DNA of 51,960 nt from Acidovorax delafieldii (GCA_002377855.1 DFQQ01000027.1:133947-185906); one strand, 5' to 3'. Positions 24,055 through 32,769 are shown, numbered from the stretch's first letter. Notes: generated from the letters alone by a model not told the origin. Numbers and translations: made by a program.

Positions 24055-24639
24055 TCAAGCCAGCCGCAAGAATTGGGTGATGCGTGGCAGGTGCTCGGCA
24101 AAGTCGCTCAGCGCATGCTCGCCGCCTTCGAGCAGGCACAGTTCCGCCAGCGGGTAGCGGCCCACCATCTCGCGCCAGTCCAGCACCTCGTCTCCCTTGG
24201 CAATGATGGCCAGCTCGGGCGCCGCGGGCGGTTTACCGCGCACATCCAGTGCTTGCAGCTCACCGATGTACTCGGCTCGAAAGTAAAAGCGCTCTGACGG
24301 GTTTTGCCAGGTAGTCTGCTCGCCAATGTAGCGCTGCAGATCGCGCGCCGGGTCTACGGCAGGGTTGAGCATCACGCTCGGGCAACGGGCTTGCTGGGCC
24401 ACCCAGCTTGCGTAAAAGCCCCCCAGAGAAGACCCGATCACCGCCATGCAATCGCGCGGCCACTGGGCAATGCCTTGCGCCACCAGCGCCATTGCGGCCT
24501 GCGGCGAAGGGGGCAGTTGCGGGCACCAGAAGGTGACCCCTGGATGGTATTGCGCCACATGGGCCGCCATCTGCCGGGCCTTGGCTGACGAGGGTGAGGA
24601 GCGAAAGCCGTGCAGGTACAGAAGGTGGGTGGTGGTCAT
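24055..24639 (-). CDS. YqiA/YcfP family alpha/beta-hydrolase (esterase)
   Basis: A 194-residue small alpha/beta-hydrolase starting MTTTHLLYLHGFRSSPSSAK. The HGFRSS oxyanion loop, the nucleophile elbow GSSLGGFYA, and a late acid/His pair in KGDEVLDWREM and EGGEHALSDF complete the catalytic triad. YqiA members hydrolyse short acyl esters such as palmitoyl-CoA or p-nitrophenyl esters in vitro; the natural substrate is unknown. The gene is convergent with the PglL-like gene and divergent from the kinase gene, so it is probably monocistronic. Confidence 0.87.
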   Translation of the reverse strand: MTTTHLLYLHGFRSSPSSAKARQMAAHVAQYHPGVTFWCPQLPPSPQAAMALVAQGIAQWPRDCMAVIGSSLGGFYASWVAQQARCPSVMLNPAVDPARDLQRYIGEQTTWQNPSERFYFRAEYIGELQALDVRGKPPAAPELAIIAKGDEVLDWREMVGRYPLAELCLLEGGEHALSDFAEHLPRITQFLRLA

Positions 24640-24770
24640 GGGCGTTGAAGGGTGCGCTCTGGGGTGGTGCAGGGCAGGGGAATCACTGCTTCGAAGTGGG
24701 CCTGCGCCGGCATAAGATGCGTAACACGAAGGCCCCGCACCGTGCGGCGCCTGGTTTTGCCCTCTGCACC

Positions 24771-27209
24771 ATGACCGATTTTGCCCCGCTTTCCGCTGCC
24801 AGACGATGGGCGCTCGGATCAGGCGACAAGCCGCCCACCTCGCTGGGGAGGTTTCAGCTGAAGCGGCAGTTGGGTCAGGGAGCACAGGCGACGGTGTGGC
24901 TTGCGCTGGACCCTCGTCTGCAGCGTGAAGTGGCCATCAAGCTCATGCGCCCTGTGCAAGGGCAAGACCCCGCCGTGGTGGAGCAGTGGCTGCGAGAAGC
25001 CCGCCATGTGGGGCGTCTGGCGCACCCCTACATCGTGCCCGTGTTCGAAGCAGACGTGCAGGGCTCACAGCCCTACATTGTGTTTGAGTATGTGCCCGGC
25101 CGCACGCTGGCGGAGCACCTTGCGCAGCAAGGACGCTGCACCGCGCATGACGCGGTGGCGCTCATGGTGGATGTGCTGGACGGCTTGCAGGCCGCGCACC
25201 AGGCGGGGATCGTTCACCGCGACCTCAAACCCTCCAACATCATGGTGGACGCCCACCGCCATGCGCGCGTGATGGACTTTGGCGTGGCGGCCCCGATGCA
25301 GTCCGAGCCCAACGCCCAGTTGATCAGCGGAACGCCAGCCTACATGGCGCCTGAGGCCGCTGCCGGCGCAGCGCCAGCGCCGGCCATGGACGTGTATTCG
25401 GCCGCGCTGGTGCTTGTTGAACTGCTCACCGGCAAACCCCTGATTCACCAGAAAGACCCTTGGCAGGCGCTGTACCGTGCCGCCCATGAAGATTTGGCTT
25501 TGCCAGGGGATCTGGGGGCCGGGGTGGACGATGCCCTGCGGTCGGTGTTGCAGCGCGGCATGGCGCGGGACGCAGGCCAGCGCTACCCCTCGGCGGCGGA
25601 GTTTCGTGACGCGCTGCGTGCCTGGGCCGCCCCCGCCAGCGCCCCCACGGCGGCAAGCAATGCCACGCTGGATTTTCTGCTGCGGCGCATGCGCCACAAG
25701 AGCGACTTTCCGGCGCTGTCGGACTCGGTGGCGCGCATCCAGCGGGTGGCCAATTCCGAGGACGACAGCATCAGTGATCTCACTCACGAGATCCTGAAGG
25801 ACGTGGCCCTGACCAACAAGCTGCTGCGCCTGGTCAACAGCGTGCACTACGCGCACGCCAGCCGCGGCACGATCAGCACGGTCTCTCGCGCCGTGAGCCT
25901 GGTCGGATTCAACGCCGTGCGCAACATGGCGCTCAGCCTGGTGCTGCTGGACCACATGCAGGACAAGGCCCACGCCAGCCAGATGCGGGAAGAGTTCCTG
26001 CGCGCCATGATGGCCGGCTCGGTGGCAGCGGAGTTGTGCACCACCACGCAGGCTGCCGAGGAGGCCTTCATTGGCGCGATGTTCCAGAACCTGGGACGCA
26101 TGCTGTGCGAGTTTTATTTTCCAGAAGAAGCCCGGCAGGTGCGCAGCCTGGTGGCTTCGGGGCGGGGCGAGGGCAGTGAGGAAAGCGCTTCGCTGCAGGT
26201 GCTGGGCCTTGGTTTTGAGGACCTGGGTGTGGGCGTGGCCCGTGTTTGGGGACTCCCGGAGAGTCTTCAACGCTGTATGCGCAAACCCATGGGGTCGCCC
26301 ATGCTGCGCGCACCAGAGCAGGGCGTGGAACGTTTGCGCTGGGCCGCCATGGCGGCCAATGAAGTGGCCAGCGCGCTGCTGCTGAGTGCACCGGAAACGC
26401 TGGAGGCAGACCTGGGGCAGGTCAGTGCACGGTATGCGCGCACGCTGGCCCTGTCTGCTGACGCTGTCTCGGAGGCCACCCTGCGTGCCCGCCGCAAACT
26501 GGTGGCGTTGGCCGAGGCGCTGGATTTGCGTGTAGCGCCTGGCTCACCTGCAGCCCGGTTGCTGAAGCTGCCGCAGGCCGCAGTCGCGACCCACGCTGCA
26601 GAAGATGCCCTCAGCCCCCATGAGCTGAAAGCCAGCGAAACCCAGCCCTTGCCGGCAGTGCTGGAATCGCAAGCGGGTGGAGCGGTGTCGGTAGCGCAGG
26701 TCAACGAAGTGCTGGCCGCAGGCATCCAGGACATCACCAACGCCATGGTCGAGAGTTTTCAGCTCAATGATGTGTTGCGCATGATCCTAGAAACCATGTT
26801 CCGCGCCCTGGGTTTCAGGCGCATGGTGTTTTGCCTGCGGGAGGCGCGCACCGACATGTTGACCGGCCGTTTCGGGCTGGGGGAGGGCAGTGAGACCGCT
26901 GTGCGCGCCATGAAAGTGCCACTGAAGGTGCAGGGCGACCTGTTCGCCGCTGTGTGCCTGCGGGGCGCCGACACGCTCATCAATGACGCCACCGAGCCGC
27001 GCATGCAGGCGCGACTGCCGCAGTGGTACATCGGCGGGATCAATGCTCCGTCGTTCCTGCTGCTGCCTCTGCAGATCAAGGGACAGCCTTTTGCCCTCAT
27101 CTACGCCGACCAAGCCACGGCGGGCGGCATCGTGGTGGACGACAAGGCCTTGGGCCTGCTGCGCACGCTGCGCAACCAGGCGGTAATGGCCTTCCGCCAG
27201 GCGGGCTGA
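24771..27209 (+). CDS. Serine/threonine protein kinase fused to HDOD and GAF domains
   Basis: An 812-residue cytoplasmic signalling protein. The kinase domain covers about 27-290 and is complete. It has the glycine loop LGQGAQATVW, VAIKLM with the ATP lysine, HRDLKPSN with catalytic Asp151, DFG at 169-171 and GTPAYMAPE. The HDOD domain covers about 300-520 (ILKDVALTNKLLRLVNSVHY; FIGAMFQNLGRMLCEFYFP). A GAF-like domain covers about 640-810 (VLRMILETMFRALGFRRMVF; SFLLLPLQIKGQPFALIYAD). HDOD proteins commonly act as regulators of motility, cell cycle or stress. No phosphatase, FHA or partner gene is adjacent. rodA begins 34 bases downstream and may be co-transcribed. The start at 24771 is chosen by domain extent. 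Confidence 0.9.
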   Translation: MTDFAPLSAARRWALGSGDKPPTSLGRFQLKRQLGQGAQATVWLALDPRLQREVAIKLMRPVQGQDPAVVEQWLREARHVGRLAHPYIVPVFEADVQGSQPYIVFEYVPGRTLAEHLAQQGRCTAHDAVALMVDVLDGLQAAHQAGIVHRDLKPSNIMVDAHRHARVMDFGVAAPMQSEPNAQLISGTPAYMAPEAAAGAAPAPAMDVYSAALVLVELLTGKPLIHQKDPWQALYRAAHEDLALPGDLGAGVDDALRSVLQRGMARDAGQRYPSAAEFRDALRAWAAPASAPTAASNATLDFLLRRMRHKSDFPALSDSVARIQRVANSEDDSISDLTHEILKDVALTNKLLRLVNSVHYAHASRGTISTVSRAVSLVGFNAVRNMALSLVLLDHMQDKAHASQMREEFLRAMMAGSVAAELCTTTQAAEEAFIGAMFQNLGRMLCEFYFPEEARQVRSLVASGRGEGSEESASLQVLGLGFEDLGVGVARVWGLPESLQRCMRKPMGSPMLRAPEQGVERLRWAAMAANEVASALLLSAPETLEADLGQVSARYARTLALSADAVSEATLRARRKLVALAEALDLRVAPGSPAARLLKLPQAAVATHAAEDALSPHELKASETQPLPAVLESQAGGAVSVAQVNEVLAAGIQDITNAMVESFQLNDVLRMILETMFRALGFRRMVFCLREARTDMLTGRFGLGEGSETAVRAMKVPLKVQGDLFAAVCLRGADTLINDATEPRMQARLPQWYIGGINAPSFLLLPLQIKGQPFALIYADQATAGGIVVDDKALGLLRTLRNQAVMAFRQAG

Positions 27210-27243
27210 CCCTTGCGGCCGCAGGCACCCCGATAATTGCGGG

Positions 27244-28416
27244 ATGGCCGCCGTTTTTGAAAAAACCTCCCTCCTGCAACGCATATGGCCCCTCTTTCGG
27301 GGTTTTGACCTGCCTTTGCTTTTTGTGGTGCTGATGTTGGCGGCTGCGGGTCTGGTGGCCATGTACTCGTCCGGCTACGACCACGGCACCCGTTTTGTGG
27401 ACCATGGGCGCAACATGCTCATAGCAGCCACCATCCTGTTCGTGGTGGCACAGGTGCCGCCCCAGAAAATCATGGTTTTTGCCGTGCCGCTGTACGCCGC
27501 CGGCGTGGCCCTGCTGCTGGCCGTGGCGCTGTTTGGCATTACCAAGAAAGGCGCGCAGCGCTGGGTGAACGTGGGCATCGTGATCCAGCCCAGTGAAATC
27601 CTGAAAATTGCCATGCCCTTGATGCTGGCCTGGTGGTTCCAAAAGCGCGAAGGGCAGTTGCGGCCGCTGGACTTTGCCGCCGCCGGGGCGCTGCTGGCGG
27701 TTCCCGTGGGGCTGATCATGAAGCAACCCGACCTGGGCACATCACTGCTGGTGCTGGCGGCAGGGCTGTCCGTCATCTTTTTCGCGGGCCTGTCTTGGAA
27801 GCTGGTGCTGCCGCCGGTGCTGCTGGGCGGCATTGGCATTGCACTCATCGTCGGGTTTGAACCCCAGCTGTGCGCCGACGGGGTGCGCTGGCCTGTGCTG
27901 CACGACTACCAGCAGCAGCGCATCTGCACCTTGCTGGACCCTACGCGCGACCCGCTGGGCAAGGGTTTCCACATCATCCAGGGCATGATTGCCATCGGCT
28001 CTGGGGGGCTGACGGGCAAGGGCTTCATGGCCGGCACCCAGACCCATCTGGAGTTCATTCCCGAACGCACCACCGATTTCATTTTTGCCGCGTACTCCGA
28101 AGAGTTCGGTCTGGCCGGCAACCTGTTCCTGATCGTGGGCTTTCTGCTGCTCATCTGGCGTGGTTTGGCCATTGCCATGGGCGCCACTACGCTGTTTGGC
28201 CGCCTCATGGCCGGCGCGGTGTCGATGATCTTCTTCACCTATGCCTTCGTGAACATGGGCATGGTCAGCGGGATACTGCCTGTGGTGGGGGTGCCGTTGC
28301 CTTTCGTCAGCTACGGGGGCACCGCCATGGTCACGCTGGGCCTGGCCTTGGGCATCCTGATGTCAGTGGCGCGCGCCCAGCGCCAGGAGCCCGCAAAGGC
28401 CCGCACCCCGTTGTAG
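27244..28416 (+). CDS. rodA: Rod shape-determining protein RodA (SEDS glycosyltransferase)
   Basis: A 390-residue SEDS-family membrane protein with ten hydrophobic segments. The family signature is complete: YSSGYDHGTRFVDHGRN, GAQRWVNVGIVIQPSEILKI, MKQPDLGTSLLVLAAG, the long periplasmic loop with the catalytic-type Asp, GKGFMAGTQTHLEFIPERTT, DFIFAAYSEEFGLAGN and PFVSYGGTAMVTLGLALGIL. RodA polymerises lipid II for lateral wall growth together with PBP2 (MrdA). The mreBCD-mrdA genes that often precede rodA are not here; the kinase gene is directly upstream. With mtgA and mpl it is one of three peptidoglycan genes in the window. Confidence 0.95.
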   Translation: MAAVFEKTSLLQRIWPLFRGFDLPLLFVVLMLAAAGLVAMYSSGYDHGTRFVDHGRNMLIAATILFVVAQVPPQKIMVFAVPLYAAGVALLLAVALFGITKKGAQRWVNVGIVIQPSEILKIAMPLMLAWWFQKREGQLRPLDFAAAGALLAVPVGLIMKQPDLGTSLLVLAAGLSVIFFAGLSWKLVLPPVLLGGIGIALIVGFEPQLCADGVRWPVLHDYQQQRICTLLDPTRDPLGKGFHIIQGMIAIGSGGLTGKGFMAGTQTHLEFIPERTTDFIFAAYSEEFGLAGNLFLIVGFLLLIWRGLAIAMGATTLFGRLMAGAVSMIFFTYAFVNMGMVSGILPVVGVPLPFVSYGGTAMVTLGLALGILMSVARAQRQEPAKARTPL

Positions 28417-28564
28417 GCTGGGTTGCACTGGCAGCCGCAGGGGCTCTGTGCCCGGCAGTACCTGCGGCAGCGAAGGGGGATGGGTCAACACCCTTGCAGC
28501 CGGGCCCATGCTGCGGTTAAAAGACGGGTGGCAGTTTGTCTCTCAACCCCTGGAGGTGTTCCCC

Positions 28565-28903
28565 ATGGCGGCAAAGTTCGAGCTCAAGAAAACGTCCAAT
28601 GACAAGTTTGTTTTCAACCTGCTGGCCTCGAATGGGCAGGTGATCTTGACCAGCGAGACCTATGATTCGCGCGCCAGTGCCCTACAGGGCATTGAGTCCG
28701 TCAAAAAACACGCCCCTGACGATGCCCGGTATGGGCGCCTGTGTGCCCGCAACGGAGCGCCTTACTTCACCCTGAAGGCGGGCAACGGACAGGTGATTGG
28801 GCAAAGCGAGATGTACTCCGGCGCCAAGGCCCGCGACGCCGGAATCGAAGCCGTGCAGCACCACGCGCAAACCGCTAGCCTGCAGGATCTGTCGGCCCCG
28901 TAG
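28565..28903 (+). CDS. YegP family protein (DUF1508, two repeats)
   Basis: A 112-residue protein made of two tandem YegP/UPF0339 units: residues 1-50 (FELKKTSNDKFVFNLLASNG, QVILTSETYDSRASALQGIE) and 55-105 (APYFTLKAGNGQVIGQSEMY, SGAKARDAGIEAVQ). Each is a small beta-sheet plus helix. The function is unknown; the fold suggests binding rather than catalysis. GGAGG 8 bases upstream of the ATG is a strong ribosome site that decides the start. Confidence 0.9.
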   Translation: MAAKFELKKTSNDKFVFNLLASNGQVILTSETYDSRASALQGIESVKKHAPDDARYGRLCARNGAPYFTLKAGNGQVIGQSEMYSGAKARDAGIEAVQHHAQTASLQDLSAP

Positions 28904-28975
28904 GCTGGCGCCGGCCGTTCAAGCCCGTTTTCCCTTGTGGCGGCACGGGTGGGTCTGCACGCCTAAAATGTGGCG

Positions 28976-30460
28976 ATGACCTTTCGCTCTTCTACCGCAG
29001 CGCCTCAGCGCGCAGCCACTACCCAACGCATCGATGTCGCCCGAGAACTGTTGCTGACGCCTTTTGGGCTGGACGAGGGGCATCTGGCCAGTGCGCTGGC
29101 CGAGATTCGCGCCCACCAGGTAGATGATGCAGACCTGTACTTTCAGTACACGCGCAGCGAAGGCTGGAGCCTCGAGGAAGGGATCGTCAAGACGGGCTCT
29201 TTCAGTATCGACCAAGGCGTAGGCGTGCGTGCCGTGAGCGGTGAAAAGACGGCGTTTGCGTACTCTGACGACATTTCGCAAGCGTCGCTGCTGGATGCAG
29301 CACGCACCGTGCGGGCCATCTCATCGGTGGCACAGGCCGGCCGTGTGCGGGTGCCTGCCAAGAAGGTCGCAACCAGCCGGAGTCTCTACCAAGGCGTGGA
29401 CCCTATTGCCTCCCTGGACAGTACTGCCAAGGTAGCCCTGCTGGAGCGTCTGGAGCAGCGCGCACGGGCCAAGGACCCCCGCGTGGCCCAAGTGATGGCC
29501 GGCTTGGCCAGCGAATACGACGTGGTGCTTGTGGCCCGGGCCGATGGCACCTTGGCAGCCGATGTGCGTCCGCTGGTGCGCCTTTCCATCACGGTCATTG
29601 CCGAGCACAACGGCCGCCGCGAAATGGGCTCTGCCGGCGGCGGTGGCCGGTTTGGCTTGGCCTATTTTGACGACGCCTTGCTCGGAAAATATGTTGACGA
29701 GGCAGTGCATGCCGCGTTGGTGAACCTGGAGTCTCGCCCCGCGCCGGCTGGCGAAATGACGGTGGTGCTGGGCTCGGGCTGGCCTGGCATCTTGCTGCAC
29801 GAGGCTGTCGGTCACGGGCTCGAGGGCGATTTCAACCGCAAGGGCTCCTCTGCCTTCAGCGGCCGTATTGGACAACGCGTAGCCGCCAAGGGCGTGACGG
29901 TACTGGACGATGGCACCATTGCCGACCGCCGCGGTTCGCTGAACGTTGACGATGAGGGACACGCCAGCCAGCGCAACGTGCTCATCGAGGATGGCATCCT
30001 CAAGGGCTACATCCAGGATTCACTCAATGCCCGCTTGATGGGTGTGGCGCCCACCGGCAATGGTCGCCGCGAGAGCTACGCGCACATCCCTATGCCGCGC
30101 ATGACCAACACCTACATGCTGGGTGGCGACAAGGACCCGCAAGAGATCATCGGCAGCATCAAGAAGGGGCTGTATGCCTCCAACTTTGGTGGGGGCCAGG
30201 TGGACATCACGTCAGGCAAGTTCGTGTTCTCCGCCAGTGAAGCCTACTGGGTGGAAAACGGCAAGATCCAATACCCCGTCAAGGGCGCCACCATCGTGGG
30301 CAGCGGCCCCGAGTCACTGAAGAAAGTGACCATGATCGGCAACGACATGCGCTTGGACAGCGGCGTGGGCACATGCGGCAAAGAGGGCCAGAGTGTGCCC
30401 GTGGGTGTGGGCCAGCCGACGCTGCGCATCGAAGGCCTCACGGTGGGCGGGACGGCCTGA
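28976..30460 (+). CDS. tldD: Metalloprotease TldD
   Basis: A 494-residue TldD. The zinc motif is HEAVGHGLEGD (HExxxH) at about residue 278, within GWPGILLHEAVGHGLEGDFN. Other family features are DADLYFQYTRSEGWSLEEGI, RLMGVAPTGNGRRESYAHIP, and the C-terminal VKGATIVGSGPESLKKVTMI with CGKEGQSVPVGVGQP. TldD works with TldE as a heterodimeric peptidase that trims modified peptides and the antitoxin CcdA. tldE is not in the window, and tldD and tldE are often unlinked. A GTG at 28970 is in frame two codons upstream; I prefer the ATG. Confidence 0.94.
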   Translation: MTFRSSTAAPQRAATTQRIDVARELLLTPFGLDEGHLASALAEIRAHQVDDADLYFQYTRSEGWSLEEGIVKTGSFSIDQGVGVRAVSGEKTAFAYSDDISQASLLDAARTVRAISSVAQAGRVRVPAKKVATSRSLYQGVDPIASLDSTAKVALLERLEQRARAKDPRVAQVMAGLASEYDVVLVARADGTLAADVRPLVRLSITVIAEHNGRREMGSAGGGGRFGLAYFDDALLGKYVDEAVHAALVNLESRPAPAGEMTVVLGSGWPGILLHEAVGHGLEGDFNRKGSSAFSGRIGQRVAAKGVTVLDDGTIADRRGSLNVDDEGHASQRNVLIEDGILKGYIQDSLNARLMGVAPTGNGRRESYAHIPMPRMTNTYMLGGDKDPQEIIGSIKKGLYASNFGGGQVDITSGKFVFSASEAYWVENGKIQYPVKGATIVGSGPESLKKVTMIGNDMRLDSGVGTCGKEGQSVPVGVGQPTLRIEGLTVGGTA

Positions 30461-30594
30461 CCCACAACTGGGGCAGGTTTATGAATACCCTGGATGCGGC
30501 CAGGGCCGCCCCGGCTGTGGTGCGTGCCCACCAACCGGGTCACGCGTGGGGTAAATCCTGTCGCTGCTGCGGCAGCGCGGCGCACAATCAGCGC

Positions 30595-31125
30595 ATGCCC
30601 GCGTCGCGCACCTTTTTGCCGCAAAGCATCCAGTCTTTCGGAGATATCAGCCGCTTCTTGCGCGAAGGCGTTGCTGACGAGGATTCACGCCAACTGCGTG
30701 ACAGTCTGGGCAACTTGTCTGGCTTGATTGAAGAGGCGGTGCGCATTCGACGCACCAGCACAGACGCCCCGCTCATCCACCATGCTGCCACCACGCTGTT
30801 TCAAGGAGCACGCGATCACCAGTTGCTGCTCACAGGGTTGGGGTCGGCCTGGCACGGCTTGTACGAATTCGGTGCGTACCAGCGGGCGCTGTGGGAGTTG
30901 CGCCTTTCCATCGCTGCGTGGAAAGAATCGCTGGAGCAGCGCCGAGCCAGCGAAGCCTCGTGTTTTGACAAGTTTGAGTTGCTGGCGTGGCGCACGCTGG
31001 GCGAAGCCCTGCTCCTCATCGACATGTACGAGCAGGGCGGCGGTGTGGAGCAGGGGGGCGAGCCTGCCCCATCCGTCGGCCGCACACCCTGGTGGCAGCG
31101 TGCCCGTCGCTGGATGGGGCGCTGA
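30595..31125 (+). CDS. Hypothetical alpha-helical protein
   Basis: A 176-residue protein starting MPASRTFLPQSIQSFGDISR. It appears all-helical with many charged residues (EDSRQLRDSLGNLSGLIEEA, VRIRRT) and ends in a basic tail TPWWQRARRWMGR. No signal peptide, membrane segment or catalytic motif is seen. I know no family for it. It follows tldD on the same strand by about 130 bases. Starts further upstream are in frame, but the region before 30595 has unlike composition, including a GCTGCTGCGGCAGC hairpin-like stretch. Confidence 0.5.
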   Translation: MPASRTFLPQSIQSFGDISRFLREGVADEDSRQLRDSLGNLSGLIEEAVRIRRTSTDAPLIHHAATTLFQGARDHQLLLTGLGSAWHGLYEFGAYQRALWELRLSIAAWKESLEQRRASEASCFDKFELLAWRTLGEALLLIDMYEQGGGVEQGGEPAPSVGRTPWWQRARRWMGR

Positions 31126-31276
31126 ACGAGCCACGGGCTTGCACTGCATGCGGCCGGCCTGCGGGGAGCCATTGCCCAGGGCAGCGCGATCCTGCAGGGG
31201 CACCGCCTCAAGCGCGAAATGTCCTCAGGCCGGGTTCCGGCGTGTGGTTTTTTCAGCGCCAGTTTGCGTGTGGCGC

Positions 31277-31307
31277 TTGCAAGACCACCCTGAGGCTGTG
31301 CTACATT
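31277..31307 (+). promoter_or_regulatory. Possible sigma-70 promoter of the aroG leader transcript
   Basis: TTGCAA at 31277 resembles a -35 box, and TACATT at 31302 (or overlapping GCTACA at 31300) resembles a -10 box. The spacer is 17 or 19 bases depending on the choice. Transcription would begin at about 31312-31316, essentially at the leader-peptide ATG. Confidence 0.35.
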
Positions 31308-31313
31308 GAATGC

Positions 31314-31370
31314 ATGCAAGTTCGCAGCGCGTTTTATTTTTGGTTTTTTATCTCGGTCCTAGGCGGATGA
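31314..31370 (+). CDS. Putative aroG leader peptide, 18 residues, rich in Phe/Tyr/Trp
   Basis: The ATG at 31314 opens an 18-codon frame reading MQVRSAFYFWFFISVLGG and ending with TGA at 31368-31370. Six consecutive codons are aromatic (Phe, Tyr, Phe, Trp, Phe, Phe). This is the hallmark of attenuator leader peptides, in which scarce charged tRNA stalls the ribosome. The frame lies 123 bases upstream of the DAHP synthase gene, the entry enzyme of aromatic amino acid synthesis. There is no Shine-Dalgarno before the ATG; with the proposed promoter it would be leaderless or nearly so. Too short for ordinary gene finders. Confidence 0.75.
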   Translation: MQVRSAFYFWFFISVLGG

Positions 31371-31447
31371 GAGGAAAACGCGCAAGCAACTAAAACACCT
31401 CCCCATACCAACCGCCGCAGCTGCAAAGCCCGGCGGTTTTTGTTTTT
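31327..31447 (+). promoter_or_regulatory. Transcription attenuator of aroG
   Basis: GCGCGTTTT (31327-31335, inside the leader frame) is an exact reverse complement of AAAACGCGC (31375-31383, just after the leader stop), forming the expected segment 1:2 pause hairpin around the aromatic codons. AACCGCCG (31410-31417) pairs with CGGCGGTT (31431-31438), followed by TTTTTGTTTTT, forming a terminator. An alternative pairing GGCGG (31362-31366) with CCGCC (31412-31416) could block the terminator, but it is only five pairs. Together with the leader peptide this fits ribosome-mediated attenuation. Confidence 0.65.
31410..31447 (+). terminator. Intrinsic terminator in the aroG leader
   Basis: An 8-bp stem (31410-31417 with 31431-31438) with a 13-base loop is followed by a T-rich run ending at 31447. 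It stands 46 bases before the aroG ATG, where an ordinary promoter-proximal terminator would abolish expression, so conditional termination is implied. Confidence 0.75.
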
Positions 31448-31492
31448 CAGCCCTCTTCTTTTTCCACCTTTCACCCTTACGAGGAAGACAAC

Positions 31493-32614
31493 ATGAGCGT
31501 GCAAGCCACCCCCGCCAGCGATGCCTGGTACCGCAGCGTCGAGAAAACCAGCCAGACCGACGACGAACGTATCAAGGACATCACCGTGTTGCCTCCTCCA
31601 GAGCATCTGATCCGCTTTTTTCCCATCAGCAATACGCCCGTGGAGGCGCTGATCAGCCAGACCCGCAAGAACATCCACAACATCATGGCCGGGCAGGACG
31701 ACCGTCTTCTGGTCATCATTGGCCCGTGCTCCATCCACGACCCCGTGGCCGCAGTGGACTACGCCCGTCGCCTGAAGGCCGTGCGCGAGCAGTACAAGGA
31801 CACGCTGGAGATCGTCATGCGCGTGTACTTCGAAAAGCCCCGCACCACCGTGGGCTGGAAGGGCCTCATCAACGACCCCTATCTGGATGAAACCTACCGC
31901 ATCGACGAGGGCCTGCGTATCGCGCGCCAGTTGCTGATCGACATCAACCGCATGGGCATGCCTGCGGGCAGCGAGTTCCTGGACGTGATCTCGCCCCAGT
32001 ACATCGGCGACCTGATCGCCTGGGGCGCCATTGGCGCGCGCACCACCGAAAGCCAGGTCCACCGCGAACTGGCCTCGGGCCTGTCAGCCCCCATCGGTTT
32101 CAAGAACGGTACGGATGGCAACATCCGTATTGCCACCGACGCCATCCAATCGGCCAGCCGGGGCCACCACTTCCTGTCAGTCCACAAGAATGGACAGGTC
32201 GCCATCGTCAACACCAATGGCAACAAGGACTGCCATGTGATTCTGCGCGGCGGCAAGGCTCCCAACTACGACGCAGCCAGCGTGGCCGCGGCGTGCAAGG
32301 ACCTGGAGGCTGCCAAGCTGCCCGCCACTTTAATGGTGGATTGCAGCCATGCCAACAGCAGCAAGCAGCATGAACGCCAGCTCGACGTGGCGCGCGACAT
32401 TGCCGGCCAGATTGCTGCCGGCTCACACAGCGTTTTTGGTGTGATGATTGAAAGCCACATCCACGCGGGTGCCCAGAAATTCACCCCGGGCAAGGACGAC
32501 GCCACTGCACTGGAATACGGCAAGAGCATCACCGACGCTTGCCTGGGCTGGGACGATTCCCTGGCCGCACTGGCCGACTTGTCGGCTGCGGTCCAAGCGC
32601 GGCGATCACGCTGA
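31493..32614 (+). CDS. aroG: 3-deoxy-7-phosphoheptulonate (DAHP) synthase, class I
   Basis: A 373-residue AroF/AroG/AroH-type enzyme. Key stretches are LVIIGPCSIHDPVAAVDYAR (PEP/metal site cysteine), RVYFEKPRTTVGWKGLINDP, GARTTESQVHRELASGLSAP, IGFKNGTDGN and MVDCSHANSSKQHERQ. It joins phosphoenolpyruvate and erythrose-4-phosphate, the first step of the shikimate pathway. GAGGAAG before the ATG is a strong ribosome site. Its leader carries an aromatic-rich peptide and a terminator, so expression is likely set by charged aromatic tRNA. Which amino acid inhibits the enzyme itself cannot be told with confidence. No other aro gene is adjacent; aroE is 12 kb away. Confidence 0.95.
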   Translation: MSVQATPASDAWYRSVEKTSQTDDERIKDITVLPPPEHLIRFFPISNTPVEALISQTRKNIHNIMAGQDDRLLVIIGPCSIHDPVAAVDYARRLKAVREQYKDTLEIVMRVYFEKPRTTVGWKGLINDPYLDETYRIDEGLRIARQLLIDINRMGMPAGSEFLDVISPQYIGDLIAWGAIGARTTESQVHRELASGLSAPIGFKNGTDGNIRIATDAIQSASRGHHFLSVHKNGQVAIVNTNGNKDCHVILRGGKAPNYDAASVAAACKDLEAAKLPATLMVDCSHANSSKQHERQLDVARDIAGQIAAGSHSVFGVMIESHIHAGAQKFTPGKDDATALEYGKSITDACLGWDDSLAALADLSAAVQARRSR

Positions 32615-32769
32615 GCAAGTGTGCGCAGGCGATGGCCCGTCAGGGAAAAGACCCAGGCCATCACCTTTGCAGACCGTGTAAGCTCAGTGTGAAAAAGCGT
32701 GGCGCGTGCGGGGTGGGTGGCGCGCACCACCTTCCTCGCACAACCCCCAACATTCCGATGAGGTAACCC

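Noticed and set aside
25065..26270. 401-codon open frame on minus, antisense to the kinase-HDOD gene
   Set aside because: The plus-strand protein has complete kinase motifs; this frame has none.
32631..32662. GATGGCC/GGCCATC inverted repeat as an aroG terminator
   Set aside because: The stem is only 7 bp with an 18-base loop and no T run follows.
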